DNA of 64,000 bases from Candidatus Peribacteria bacterium (GTDB taxonomy: Bacteria > Patescibacteriota > Gracilibacteria > Peribacterales > Peribacteraceae), in NCBI GenBank assembly GCA_023245765.1, contig JAHFJP010000001.1, positions 1 through 64,000 on the forward strand, written 5' to 3'. Positions 57,027-64,000 of this stretch are shown one piece after another. A program made the translations under genes and the position numbers. Under the pieces are notes generated by a model that worked only from the letters and a program-made list of their open reading frames with translations, had not been told where the DNA came from and ran no database searches. Every line of letters starts with the position of its first letter. Position 1 is the stretch's first letter.

Positions 57027-58202
57027 TCAGACAACCGTCACCCCCGGTCGCGGTACGGGCGCTCCACCCGGCCCCGGCGGTCCCTGAATGTGCCCCAGCA
57101 CTGCGCGCTGGGCAAAGGGCATCGTTGCATGATTGAGTTCATTGGCGAAGTTCCGAAAATCCGTGCCGAGGCCACCGTCGGTATCGAGCATCTCCTGGAT
57201 GCGCGGCTGAATCCTCGACGGTGCGAATCCGAGGATCGCCGCATGCTGGTCTTTGAGCTGCTGTTCATCGCGATTGCGGTGCGTGGGGTTGAGGTGATTG
57301 CTCCCGTTCATGTAGGCGAGCAGGAGCTGATTATTATCTCGGCGTGCCTCGTAGTAGTCACGGACGAAGGCCATCCAGTCGGGTCCACGAATGTTGTAGC
57401 GGTTACGCAGATCGCGAAACGCGGTTCCCCGGAGGAAGTCCAGCTGGGTACCGATGCGGTCTGCTCCGCTCTGCGTGAGCCGGTCGTAGCCCATGATTGC
57501 CGCCGTCGCGACGCCGTAGGCCAATGGAAGCGTCCAGTTCGCTTCCTCGTCCTTCGCAAAGAACGCGAGGAGGCTCGTGCCGATCACGCCGGCCGCTCCG
57601 GCAATAGCAAGGCCCGTCTGGAGGAGCTGCCCCTCGCGCGTGCGGCCCGTGGGCTGGCTCGTTTCGTAGACGGGATCGGGCATAATCAGCGACGGATGTG
57701 GCGGCTCCACTGCCTGTGCGTACGCAGAAAACACGTTTTCAATGTTCGTGACAGCGGTCGCAAACCCCGCATCTTCCGGAGAATTGCGCGACGCGTTTGC
57801 GAGTGTGCGTAGTTGCTGTAGCTCCGGCCGGATGCTCCTGGTGAGTCGTACCATTGCGACGGGATCGCCGGTACTTTCCGTGGGGGGCGTGGTCGAACGA
57901 TCGCGAACCGTGCGCTCCGCGGCGCGCTTGAGTCCACTCAGGTGATTCGTCCATCGCATCTGGACGGTCGGTTCCAGCTGGCCGAGCGTTCCTTCGGCAA
58001 TGGCGAGGCTGGCGGCAAGCTGCGGATTGGCCATGCGCTTCTGTGCGCCGGTGATCCAGTCTCGGAGTGTTTTCTCCATCCGTTGCAGCTCAATCTCGGA
58101 TTGCATGCCTGCAAGCTTGTTGCGGGTCTCGCTGCGGATCGCACGCATTTTGACTCCCTCCTGGAAGTTCTGTTTATCCGGTGATTGTCCAAGACCGCTC
58201 AT
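57027..58202 (-). CDS. hypothetical protein with two membrane helices
   Basis: A 391-residue protein: a long helical, charged N-terminal half (residues 1-180), then two membrane helices (about 207-230 TGLAIAGAAGVIGTSLLAFF and 236-255) and a soluble C-terminal part ending in a Pro/Gly tail (GPPGPGGAPVPRPG). It lies 33 bases after the VirB6-like gene on the same strand and probably belongs to the same envelope apparatus. No family recognised. Confidence 0.7.
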   Translation of the reverse strand: MSGLGQSPDKQNFQEGVKMRAIRSETRNKLAGMQSEIELQRMEKTLRDWITGAQKRMANPQLAASLAIAEGTLGQLEPTVQMRWTNHLSGLKRAAERTVRDRSTTPPTESTGDPVAMVRLTRSIRPELQQLRTLANASRNSPEDAGFATAVTNIENVFSAYAQAVEPPHPSLIMPDPVYETSQPTGRTREGQLLQTGLAIAGAAGVIGTSLLAFFAKDEEANWTLPLAYGVATAAIMGYDRLTQSGADRIGTQLDFLRGTAFRDLRNRYNIRGPDWMAFVRDYYEARRDNNQLLLAYMNGSNHLNPTHRNRDEQQLKDQHAAILGFAPSRIQPRIQEMLDTDGGLGTDFRNFANELNHATMPFAQRAVLGHIQGPPGPGGAPVPRPGVTVV

Positions 58203-58235
58203 AGGGGAGATGAATTAGGAAGAATCAAAAGTGCA

Positions 58236-60149
58236 TCAGGGCGGGGGCGGGGGTGCAGGCGGGGTCGGTGCGGGTGCGGGAGGTGTGGCGCCCGGCGTGA
58301 AGTTGCCAATGTTGTTCTGCCGGCGCGTATCGGTGAGGAACTTCTGCAGTTGATCGTGGCGTGCCCGGTCGATTCTTCCCGCATTGAGCAGGTGTGTGAC
58401 GATCTGGCTGTCGGTCTGGTTGTTGAGTGTCGAGAATTGCGATCGTAGTTGCGTAAAGCCCGTGTTGAGCTGTGCGTGGGCATTGGCGTTGTTTGCTCCG
58501 GGGTTGGTGAGCGCCTGCGTAAAGTTCGTTTCGTTGATGTTGGTGACGAACTTCTGATTGTTGTTGATTTGTTTGATCGCCGCGTCGTTTGCCGGCCCTC
58601 CCTGCAGACGCGCTGTTCTGCCGAAGGTACCACGGTCGAGGCGTCCGGTCGCTTCCAGATCCTGACGGATAGCCCGCGGGTCGATGCCGCGGAGTCCCTG
58701 CTGGATCGACATGAATTCCTGTTTGCCTTCGGCGTTTCTGCGGCCCGGCACGGGGATCAGTGGCAAGCTCATCGGCCACTGAGCGGCGATCGAACCAAGA
58801 CTGGAACCAATGCCCTGGATGCGTTCGGTGAAGTGACCCATGAAGCCCGCCTTGTCGGCCTTGAGCGCGTCGAAGCTGTACTTCCAGATGATGAAGAGCG
58901 CGATGCCCATCCACAAAAACTGCCACATGTCGCGAATACCAACAAAAACAGGAAGAATCGGGAAGTTGCCCAGGTTATCCGGTGGCGGCAATTGCGCGCC
59001 GGCGTTGAGCATGATGAAGCCGATGACAAACGGCACGGCGACTTTTGCGGGCAGGAAGACGGCCTGCAAAAAGTGCTCCTGCCATTTCCAGAAGAGATCG
59101 CCGTATTCGCCCTCGCGGAGCTTGGGGAACGCGAATCCCAGCGCCACCAGCGGCATAAAGGCGATACTGACCCAGATCACCGGGATCCGGATGAAGAATG
59201 CCGCCGCCATGGCGAGCAGCGGAAAGACGATCGCGATCTGGATGATCAGCACGAAGACCAGCTTGATCAAGGTCCCGGAGAGCCGCATGAACGTTGTCGT
59301 GAGCCGCTCCCCTGGTCGCTCACTCACTTCAAATGCCGCCGGCTGAATCTGTCCGAGCCACTGCAGCCGCGCGTGGTTCACCACAAGGCCCTGGAAGATC
59401 TTCGTCGGCAGGCGTACCTGTGCGTCGGCCTCGTTGATCGGCACTTTCTGGACGCAGACAAGGCCCCGCATGGGGCAACGCCAACCGGTTGAACCGTCTC
59501 TGGTATCACGGAAGCTCCCGTCTGGTTCGGCGACCGTCCCGATGCGGTCCGCTTCGCTGAGGAAGCGGAACTGTGTCACGATTTCGCACCGTCGTGGCTC
59601 CGTATCACCGGGCTGTGCCGGCATCACGCAGTTATCGGCACCGAGCAGAGAGGGGAGCTGGTAGATGGTGTACGTGAGGACCTGGGACGCATCGAAGATC
59701 ACGCGTGGGATGAACCACGAGAAGTTCACGAGGACGAGTCCGATGACGAACTTAAAGAGATGCTCCTTCATCTTCGTGCCGTCGGCGGTGACAATCATGA
59801 TCACCGCGCCGATGATGAGCGCGAGAGCGAAGCCCAGGTTTACGAGATCGCGCGTAAACTGCCATATTTCACGCAGCATGTTGACGAGGTTCATGTTGAG
59901 CTCGCCGTTACTCTGCATGTTCATGCCGAACATGAACTGCGGGTCCATGAGCAGCTCGAGGACGGAGAGCAAGAACCAGGAGAGGAATTGCAGAACCGAA
60001 AAGAGCACCGCAGCAATCTGCGTCGCACCCGAGACTGTCGATGTCGAGAGGCTCGGCGTCTGGGCAAAAACCGGGTGGGGAAGAATCACACAGAAAACCG
60101 CAATAACGACCAGGGAAAGTAGGCCTCTGAGGAGTTTTCGGGCAGACAT
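58236..60149 (-). CDS. VirB6/TrbL-like polytopic membrane protein
   Basis: A 637-residue protein with a signal sequence (LLSLVVIAVFCVILPHPVFA), about seven membrane helices between residues 40 and 440, and a soluble Asn/Gln-rich C-terminal part ending in Pro-rich repeats (PAPAPTPPAPPPPP). An extracellular-type loop with several Cys lies near 170-235 (DNCVMPAQPGDTEPRRCEIV). This layout is that of VirB6/TrbL channel proteins, frequent in Patescibacteria beside pilins and VirB4 ATPases, though neither ATPase is present here. The start is ten bases after TATACT. Confidence 0.78.
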   Translation of the reverse strand: MSARKLLRGLLSLVVIAVFCVILPHPVFAQTPSLSTSTVSGATQIAAVLFSVLQFLSWFLLSVLELLMDPQFMFGMNMQSNGELNMNLVNMLREIWQFTRDLVNLGFALALIIGAVIMIVTADGTKMKEHLFKFVIGLVLVNFSWFIPRVIFDASQVLTYTIYQLPSLLGADNCVMPAQPGDTEPRRCEIVTQFRFLSEADRIGTVAEPDGSFRDTRDGSTGWRCPMRGLVCVQKVPINEADAQVRLPTKIFQGLVVNHARLQWLGQIQPAAFEVSERPGERLTTTFMRLSGTLIKLVFVLIIQIAIVFPLLAMAAAFFIRIPVIWVSIAFMPLVALGFAFPKLREGEYGDLFWKWQEHFLQAVFLPAKVAVPFVIGFIMLNAGAQLPPPDNLGNFPILPVFVGIRDMWQFLWMGIALFIIWKYSFDALKADKAGFMGHFTERIQGIGSSLGSIAAQWPMSLPLIPVPGRRNAEGKQEFMSIQQGLRGIDPRAIRQDLEATGRLDRGTFGRTARLQGGPANDAAIKQINNNQKFVTNINETNFTQALTNPGANNANAHAQLNTGFTQLRSQFSTLNNQTDSQIVTHLLNAGRIDRARHDQLQKFLTDTRRQNNIGNFTPGATPPAPAPTPPAPPPPP

Positions 60150-60159
60150 AAATCCAAGA

Positions 60160-60165
60160 AGTATA
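60160..60165 (-). promoter_or_regulatory. -10 element (TATACT) of the VirB6-like operon
   Basis: Minus-strand TATACT, ten bases before the ATG at 60149. Confidence 0.58.
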
Positions 60166-60428
60166 CCAGTTTTTCGTGTTCTTTGCCATCTACAGTTGGA
60201 GCATCAGGATGCGCAAAGATGCAGTTTTTTTCAGAGAAATGCCGATCGTGTGAATAGGGTGGGGAGAGGACTAGTACGGCGCCATAATTAGGAAATTTCG
60301 TGACTCTATTTTGTGTTCAACAATGATGAATAAATTTAACAAAAATGATCATATTAAGCTATTTGAAGCCAAAATATGTGAATAATATATATGTTCATTA
60401 TGTCGTATACTTTTCTTGCGCTATCCAT
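60166..60428. other. gene-free, AT-rich intergenic stretch
   Basis: No coding frame is convincing here. From about 60281 to 60420 the sequence is extremely AT-rich compared with the rest (AAATTTCGTGACTC, TAAATTTAACAAAAATGATC, AATAATATATATGTTC). No DnaA-box cluster or large hairpin is seen. It may be a regulatory region for the divergent genes. Confidence 0.5.
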
Positions 60429-60445
60429 GTACTCATGAGTACTGT
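60429..60445 (+). promoter_or_regulatory. palindromic operator overlapping the -10 of the wHTH regulator
   Basis: GTACTCATGAGTAC (60429-60442) is a perfect 14-base palindrome. TACTGT (60440-60445), 11 bases before ATG 60457, overlaps it. Autorepression by the regulator encoded downstream is plausible. Confidence 0.5.
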
Positions 60446-60456
60446 TTGTGATCAGC

Positions 60457-61044
60457 ATGTCCTCATCCACTCTCAAAGCACTGTTTTCGTCGCAGACGCG
60501 GGTCAAACTGCTCTCGACGTTCCTGCTCCATCCGGATAGTGAATATTTCATCCGTGAGCTCACACGACTCCTCGGCGAGCAAATTAACTCCATCCGTCGT
60601 GAACTCGAAAATCTCCGCCGCGTGGGACTCGTGAAGGCACGGCATCGCAACCGCAAGAAGTACTACCGCGTCGATACCGAGTTTCCGCTCTACCAGGATC
60701 TGCGCAATCTCTTCAGCAAGGAGGTACAGGCCGAAAGCCCGATCGTTGCGAGTCTCAAGAACATGCCGAATATTGCACTGATCGTCCTCGCGGGATCCTT
60801 TGCAGGGACCGAGAGCAAGGTCGATCTGCTCATCGTCGGTACGGTCAAAAAGGAACTCATCGAAGCGCTGCTGCTCCAGGATCCGGAGATGAAACACGTG
60901 AAGTATTCGATTTTCCCGGAGGCGGACTTCCTCTACCGCCTGAGCCTGAAGGACCGCTTCATTCTCGAGATTCTCAACGATCCCCGGCATATCACGGTGC
61001 TGAATACGATTGGCGAGAAGATCGCAGAGGCGCAGGGAAAATAG
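60457..61044 (+). CDS. winged-helix regulator with nucleotidyltransferase-like C-terminal domain
   Basis: A 195-residue protein. Residues 1-75 form a winged helix-turn-helix (LFSSQTRVKLLSTFLLHPDS, ELTRLLGEQINSIRRELENL, basic wing HRNRKKYYRV). Residues 100-190 resemble a minimal nucleotidyltransferase fold (IVLAGSFAGTESKVDLLIVG) with only one clear acidic residue, so probably non-catalytic. This combination is common in archaea and Patescibacteria. The upstream palindrome suggests autoregulation. Confidence 0.82.
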   Translation: MSSSTLKALFSSQTRVKLLSTFLLHPDSEYFIRELTRLLGEQINSIRRELENLRRVGLVKARHRNRKKYYRVDTEFPLYQDLRNLFSKEVQAESPIVASLKNMPNIALIVLAGSFAGTESKVDLLIVGTVKKELIEALLLQDPEMKHVKYSIFPEADFLYRLSLKDRFILEILNDPRHITVLNTIGEKIAEAQGK

Positions 61045-61045
61045 G

Positions 61046-61146
61046 AGGGCTGCGAAGGGTAAAAAGGGTTGAGAGGGTTGAGAGGATTTTGGGTTTTTCC
61101 TTTTCCGCCCTCTTTACCGTCGTAGCCCTCGCTCGCCCTCCTCTTG
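61046..61146. repeat. inverted array of degenerate 9-base units (locus 7)
   Basis: The left arm repeats GGCTGCGAA, GGGTAAAAA, GGGTTGAGA, GGGTTGAGA; the right arm repeats CCGCCCTCT, TTACCGTCG, TAGCCCTCG, CTCGCCCTC. It lies between the regulator and rplS. Confidence 0.7.
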
Positions 61147-61180
61147 CGGCTACCGAAAACTCGTGTAACCTGTTCCGGCT

Positions 61181-61630
61181 ATGACTTCGCAATTGCTTCA
61201 TACGCAGGCCAAGAAATACCTCCGCAAAGTCCCTGACGTTGCGCCGGGCAACACCGTGCGTGTGCATGAGCGGGTCAAGGAAGGCGAAAAAGAGCGGACC
61301 CAGATCTTCGAAGGACTGATCATCGGCATTCATCGCGGTCACTCGCAAACCGACGCGTCCTTTACCGTGCGCCGGATCGTCTCGGGCGTGGGTGTCGAAA
61401 AGGTCTTCCCGATGCATTCGCCGGTCGTAGAGAAGATCGAGGTGAAGAAAATTGCGAAGGTTCGCCGCGCGCGCCTCAACTTCCTCCGCGGTCGAAAGGG
61501 CAAAGCGGCGAGGATGAGTGAGCGGTTCACGACCTCAGAAGAGTTCGGTCAGGCAGTGGCGGATGAGCCGGTTGTTGCAAAAGAAGAAGTGAAGGCAGAG
61601 GCCGAAGTGGTCGCGGAAAAGAAGGCGTAG
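61181..61630 (+). CDS. rplS: ribosomal protein bL19
   Basis: A 149-residue protein. The bL19 core covers residues 1-115: PGNTVRVHERVKEGEKERTQ, FEGLIIGIHRG, FTVRRIVSGVGVEKVFPMHSP, KIAKVRRARLNFLRGRKGKA. The last 35 residues are an acidic Ala/Glu/Val tail not found in classical L19. It sits at the 30S-50S interface. TAACCT lies nine bases before the ATG. No trmD/rimM neighbour is present. Confidence 0.95.
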   Translation: MTSQLLHTQAKKYLRKVPDVAPGNTVRVHERVKEGEKERTQIFEGLIIGIHRGHSQTDASFTVRRIVSGVGVEKVFPMHSPVVEKIEVKKIAKVRRARLNFLRGRKGKAARMSERFTTSEEFGQAVADEPVVAKEEVKAEAEVVAEKKA

Positions 61631-61639
61631 TTTAGCGCT

Positions 61640-62287
61640 TCAGTATCCCAGGATTTCCATCAGATCTTCAATTTTGTCGATCACGAAATCTGCCCCCACA
61701 GTCGCTCCTTCAGGAGTTTCTTTTGTCGTCAGAAGACAGGCGGACATATGAGCGCGTTTCGCCGCCTGAACATCAACATGTTGATCGCCGACATACATGC
61801 ATGCTGTGGGCGCGATGCCGATGCGCTCCGCAAGCAACAAGAGGCCATACGGATCGGGCTTCATCTTCGTTCCCGTGTCATCGCGCGTCACGATGGTCGC
61901 GAAGAGTGATGAGAGGTGGAGTCGTTCGTCCATTGCGTCAACGAAGCGCCGTCGCGATCCCGTCATCATGCCGAGCGGTCCGAGTGCTGCGCAGCGTTGC
62001 AGTGTCTTCTGTGCTCCTCCGGTCCACTGCACGTGTTCACGCAGGAGGCTGGCAAAACGGTTATCACGATCATGATAAAAGTGCTCGTTCTCCTGAGGGT
62101 CGGCTCCGCATTGTTCAAGGATGCCTTCGTAGTGCAGGCCGGCGTGATAGAAGTCCGTGAGGAACCTCTCGGCGTCCATGACGACGCCCAGCGGTGCCAA
62201 TGCCCGGAGATTCGCCTTTATCCACAGCGGCACGCTATCGACCAGCGTTCCATCAAGATCGAAGAGAATCGCTTTCGGTTGGGGCAT
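61640..62287 (-). CDS. HAD family hydrolase (phosphoglycolate phosphatase-like)
   Basis: A 215-residue phosphatase. Motif I is LFDLDGTLVDS (nucleophile Asp), motif II MMTGSRR (Thr/Ser), motif III KMKPDPYG (Lys) and motif IV YVGDQHVDVQAA (acidic pair). A helical cap lies between residues 15 and 85. The substrate is unknown. The ATG is six bases after TACACT. It is divergent from the CsaB-like gene. Confidence 0.9.
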   Translation of the reverse strand: MPQPKAILFDLDGTLVDSVPLWIKANLRALAPLGVVMDAERFLTDFYHAGLHYEGILEQCGADPQENEHFYHDRDNRFASLLREHVQWTGGAQKTLQRCAALGPLGMMTGSRRRFVDAMDERLHLSSLFATIVTRDDTGTKMKPDPYGLLLLAERIGIAPTACMYVGDQHVDVQAAKRAHMSACLLTTKETPEGATVGADFVIDKIEDLMEILGY

Positions 62288-62293
62288 GCGGAT

Positions 62294-62299
62294 AGTGTA
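62294..62299 (-). promoter_or_regulatory. -10 element (TACACT) of the HAD gene
   Basis: Minus-strand TACACT, six bases before the ATG at 62287. The divergent -10 at 62312-62317 is only 12 bases away. Confidence 0.58.
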
Positions 62300-62311
62300 G
62301 CGCTCTATGCG

Positions 62312-62317
62312 TATACT
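62312..62317 (+). promoter_or_regulatory. -10 element (TATACT) of the CsaB-like gene
   Basis: TATACT, six bases before ATG 62324. Confidence 0.6.
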
Positions 62318-62323
62318 CTCTCC

Positions 62324-63310
62324 ATGCGCTGTCTTCTCATCGGCAACTACGGCGTGGGGAACTTGGGCGACGAAGCACTCAAAGACTATTTTCTGACGCG
62401 CTTTCCGGATATTGAATGGACGGTCCTCTCCGCGTCTCCCAGGACGTCGTCAGACGTTCCCCGGCTGCCCTTTGGCCTGCGATCACTCTTCACGCCATGG
62501 TGGAACACGCTCCGCGCGTTTAGAGCCTCTGACGCGGTCGTATTCGGCGGCGGGTCGCTCTTCACGGATGTCGAGTCTGTGTACGCGTGTATGCTCTGGT
62601 GGTGGCATGCACGAATCGCGAGATTATTCGGCAAGCCCGTCATCCTCGCATTCCAGGGTATTGGTCCATTCAAGACGAGCGTGGGGGAGTGGTGCGCGAG
62701 GGACGTCATTTCCCGGGCGGCATTCGTGTCGGTGAGGGATGAAGAGAGCGGGGAGAGAGTGAAGAAGTGGACCCGCCTTCGCCAAGGCTTCGGTGGGCAA
62801 GAAGTGGAAAGTGGAAAGTGGACGGAAGTTTTCCTGACGGCTGATCCGGTGTTGAGTCTTCTTGAAGGCTCGTCGCAGACGTCAGGTCTTGCCATTGCGC
62901 TGATTCCACGGGCGAATTCAGGTGATGACTTTTTGGCGCAGGCAATGAGCGTTGTGGAGCGCGACCCATCATCCGTGGTGATTATCTCCATGCAGGTGGA
63001 CTCGTCTGACGAGCGTTCCTTCTGTCTCTCGCTGAAGGAAGCCATCGGTGTGAGAGCAGCGATTCATGTAGTCCAATCACTCCATGAGCTTTCGGCCCAG
63101 CTCTCGCGGAGCTCACGGGTGGTCACGGCGCGGTACCATGGTGCACTCGCGGCGCTCGCTCTGGGGATCCCTGTCGATATCATTGCCCAGCATCCGGGTG
63201 ACAAGCTCGATGCACTTAGGACGATTCAGGGAACCACGGGTATTGAGGAGCTGCAGCGGCTTGTACAGGATGGTGAGCGGGAATTGCTAAAATATTTAAA
63301 TATGTTATAA
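62324..63310 (+). CDS. csaB: polysaccharide pyruvyl transferase, CsaB-like
   Basis: A 328-residue enzyme of the CsaB/PS_pyruv_trans family: LLIGNYGVGNLGDEALKDYF at the N-terminus, AVVFGGGSLFTDVES, ILAFQGIGPFKTSVGEW and RVVTARYHGALAALALGIPV (the conserved RxHGxxxA motif). It would transfer pyruvate to a cell-wall polymer that anchors S-layer proteins. Residues near 150-167 (RLRQGFGGQEVESGKW) are encoded by a palindrome plus a 7-base repeat and interrupt the expected KRVKKW...EVFLTADP alignment. TATACT precedes the ATG. The stop overlaps the next -10. Confidence 0.88.
   Translation: MRCLLIGNYGVGNLGDEALKDYFLTRFPDIEWTVLSASPRTSSDVPRLPFGLRSLFTPWWNTLRAFRASDAVVFGGGSLFTDVESVYACMLWWWHARIARLFGKPVILAFQGIGPFKTSVGEWCARDVISRAAFVSVRDEESGERVKKWTRLRQGFGGQEVESGKWTEVFLTADPVLSLLEGSSQTSGLAIALIPRANSGDDFLAQAMSVVERDPSSVVIISMQVDSSDERSFCLSLKEAIGVRAAIHVVQSLHELSAQLSRSSRVVTARYHGALAALALGIPVDIIAQHPGDKLDALRTIQGTTGIEELQRLVQDGERELLKYLNML
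62772..62822 (+). repeat. in-frame palindrome and 7-base repeat inside csaB
   Basis: CCCGCC (62772-62777) pairs with GGTGGG (62792-62797) and GCC with GGC in the centre. GTGGAAA, GTGGAAA, GTGGACG follow at 62804-62824. The inserted residues are RLRQGFGGQEVESGKW. Confidence 0.65.
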
Positions 63311-63311
63311 T
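63306..63311 (+). promoter_or_regulatory. -10 element (TATAAT), overlapping the csaB stop
   Basis: TATAAT includes the TAA stop (63308-63310) and lies nine bases before ATG 63321. Confidence 0.62.
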
Positions 63312-63320
63312 AGCAACAAC

Positions 63321-63899
63321 ATGCACATCACTCAACGACGACTCAAATCGTTCGCCATCGCGCACGACTCGCTCCCGGCGTTCCATGCGGGCTATCTGGC
63401 CGTGACGGTGCTTATTGCAGCGCTGCTCAATGTCGGCGCATTTGCCCTGCTCATCGCTGCGCACGCTGCGCTCGATTTCGTGAAGTACCGCGAGGTGCAC
63501 GGGCGGTCCTGGCACCAGACACTCCTCTCGACGTTGCGTGAAAGTCTTCTCGATCTCTTCCTGCTCTTCGGGGCACTGGTGCTTGCCGTCTACCTCCATC
63601 ATGGGAGTTCGCTCATCGCGCTGAGCGGCCTCGCGCGTGCGGAAGCCTCGTTTTTCCGTGGGATTATTCTTCTCGCGCCTCGCGTCGAAATCCTCTGGAA
63701 CGGCGTGTGGATTTTTTCGAATTTCAAGCAGCACCTCTTCGTCTCTCTTGAAGCATCGGGACCATGGAAGAGATCCGAGCGGCTCTTTGTGCTGGGAGTT
63801 GCCGTTTCGCTCTTGCTGATTGCACTGTCATTCCAGTTCTTCGATACGGAGGGGGTCGTCAAGATTCTGGATAATCAACTGGTGCCGTGGAGAATCTAA
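63321..63899 (+). CDS. hypothetical membrane protein
   Basis: A 192-residue protein with four hydrophobic segments (about 24-50, 75-92, 100-120 and 155-170) and charged loops (KYREVHGRSWHQTLLSTLRE). No motif recognised. Own consensus -10 TATAAT. Its stop overlaps the stop of the opposite-strand partial gene. Confidence 0.72.
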   Translation: MHITQRRLKSFAIAHDSLPAFHAGYLAVTVLIAALLNVGAFALLIAAHAALDFVKYREVHGRSWHQTLLSTLRESLLDLFLLFGALVLAVYLHHGSSLIALSGLARAEASFFRGIILLAPRVEILWNGVWIFSNFKQHLFVSLEASGPWKRSERLFVLGVAVSLLLIALSFQFFDTEGVVKILDNQLVPWRI

Positions 63900-64000
63900 A
63901 ACGGCGGTCCATCCGGAAACAGTTGCCTCTCCACGTCCTTCACCTGCGCATACCATCGTTTGTGCTCTTCGCTGATGGTGCCGTTGCCATACCGCTCCGC
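63896..64000 (-). CDS. C-terminal fragment of a gene running off the window
   Basis: The last 34 codons read AERYGNGTISEEHKRWYAQV and on to RQLFPDGPPF before TAG at 63896-63898. Charged and helical, clearly protein-like, but too short for a family call. Confidence 0.55.
   Translation of the reverse strand, partial: AERYGNGTISEEHKRWYAQVKDVERQLFPDGPPF

Noticed and set aside
60281-60420. Replication origin in the AT-rich gap
   Set aside because: No DnaA-box cluster and no neighbouring replication gene; AT richness alone is not enough.

Overview
The window looks like a chromosomal piece of a Candidate Phyla Radiation (Patescibacteria) genome, most likely of the Peribacteria/Peregrinibacteria kind. 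This is inference from gene content: a stand-alone DNA polymerase I 5' nuclease, VirB2/VirB6-like membrane proteins, many small membrane proteins without recognisable families, compact spacing, and complete FtsA/FtsZ, DnaA, IF2, TruB, ThrRS, L19 and enolase. Core genes are GC-rich. Several accessory genes (around 20.4-25.2, 36.8-38.4 and 42.7-43.4 kb) are visibly more AT-rich. No rRNA, transposase, prophage or CRISPR array is seen.

Layout. 1-4 kb: tRNA-Leu, a two-gene ABC importer, small hypotheticals, and a BtuF-like gene with a decayed paralogue upstream. 4-11.9 kb: CADD-like protein, gdhA, trxB, two EamA-type transporters, a small bL33-like protein, a NUDIX hydrolase, recF, a PH-like membrane protein, ruvC. 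12-16.6 kb: exported and PLD-family proteins, tRNA-Ile. 16.8-20.4 kb: prs, a PRC-barrel protein, a VirB2-like pilin, truB. 20.4-26.4 kb: accessory genes (a putative zincin, a collagen-like protein, a WG-repeat lipoprotein, a glycosyltransferase half) and tRNA-Lys. 26.5-31 kb: 5' nuclease, ftsA-ftsZ, dut. 31-36.7 kb: a 1724-residue protein behind a small membrane protein. 36.8-39.1 kb: GNAT protein, a hypothetical, tRNA-Val, yefM-yoeB. 39.3-46.9 kb: comF, rseP, dnaA, an M54-like protease, thrS with an attenuator, lgt. 47-53 kb: membrane proteins, eno, hicBA, tRNA-Pro, a RelE-type module. 53-57 kb: DHH phosphoesterase and infB. 57-60 kb: VirB6-like operon. 60-64 kb: regulator, rplS, HAD phosphatase, CsaB-like pyruvyltransferase.

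Three features recur. (1) A good -10 hexamer (TATACT, TATGAT, TATAGT, TACACT, TATAAT) lies only 5-12 bases before the start codon of more than twenty genes on both strands, usually without a Shine-Dalgarno, so many mRNAs should be leaderless. Several -10 boxes contain the stop codon of the gene upstream. (2) Seven intergenic loci hold inverted arrays of degenerate 8- or 9-base tandem units. The unit sequence differs at each locus but the architecture is the same. Related single 7-base arrays precede eno and dnaA. (3) Short palindromic elements lie between genes and, in frame, inside three genes (trxB, the 12-kb exported protein, the CsaB-like gene).

The most specific new regulatory call is upstream of thrS: a 15-codon leader peptide with seven threonine codons, followed by a terminator hairpin with a U tract and an overlapping competing hairpin. 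It precedes a ThrRS whose N-terminal TGS position is taken by a YbaK-type deacylase domain.
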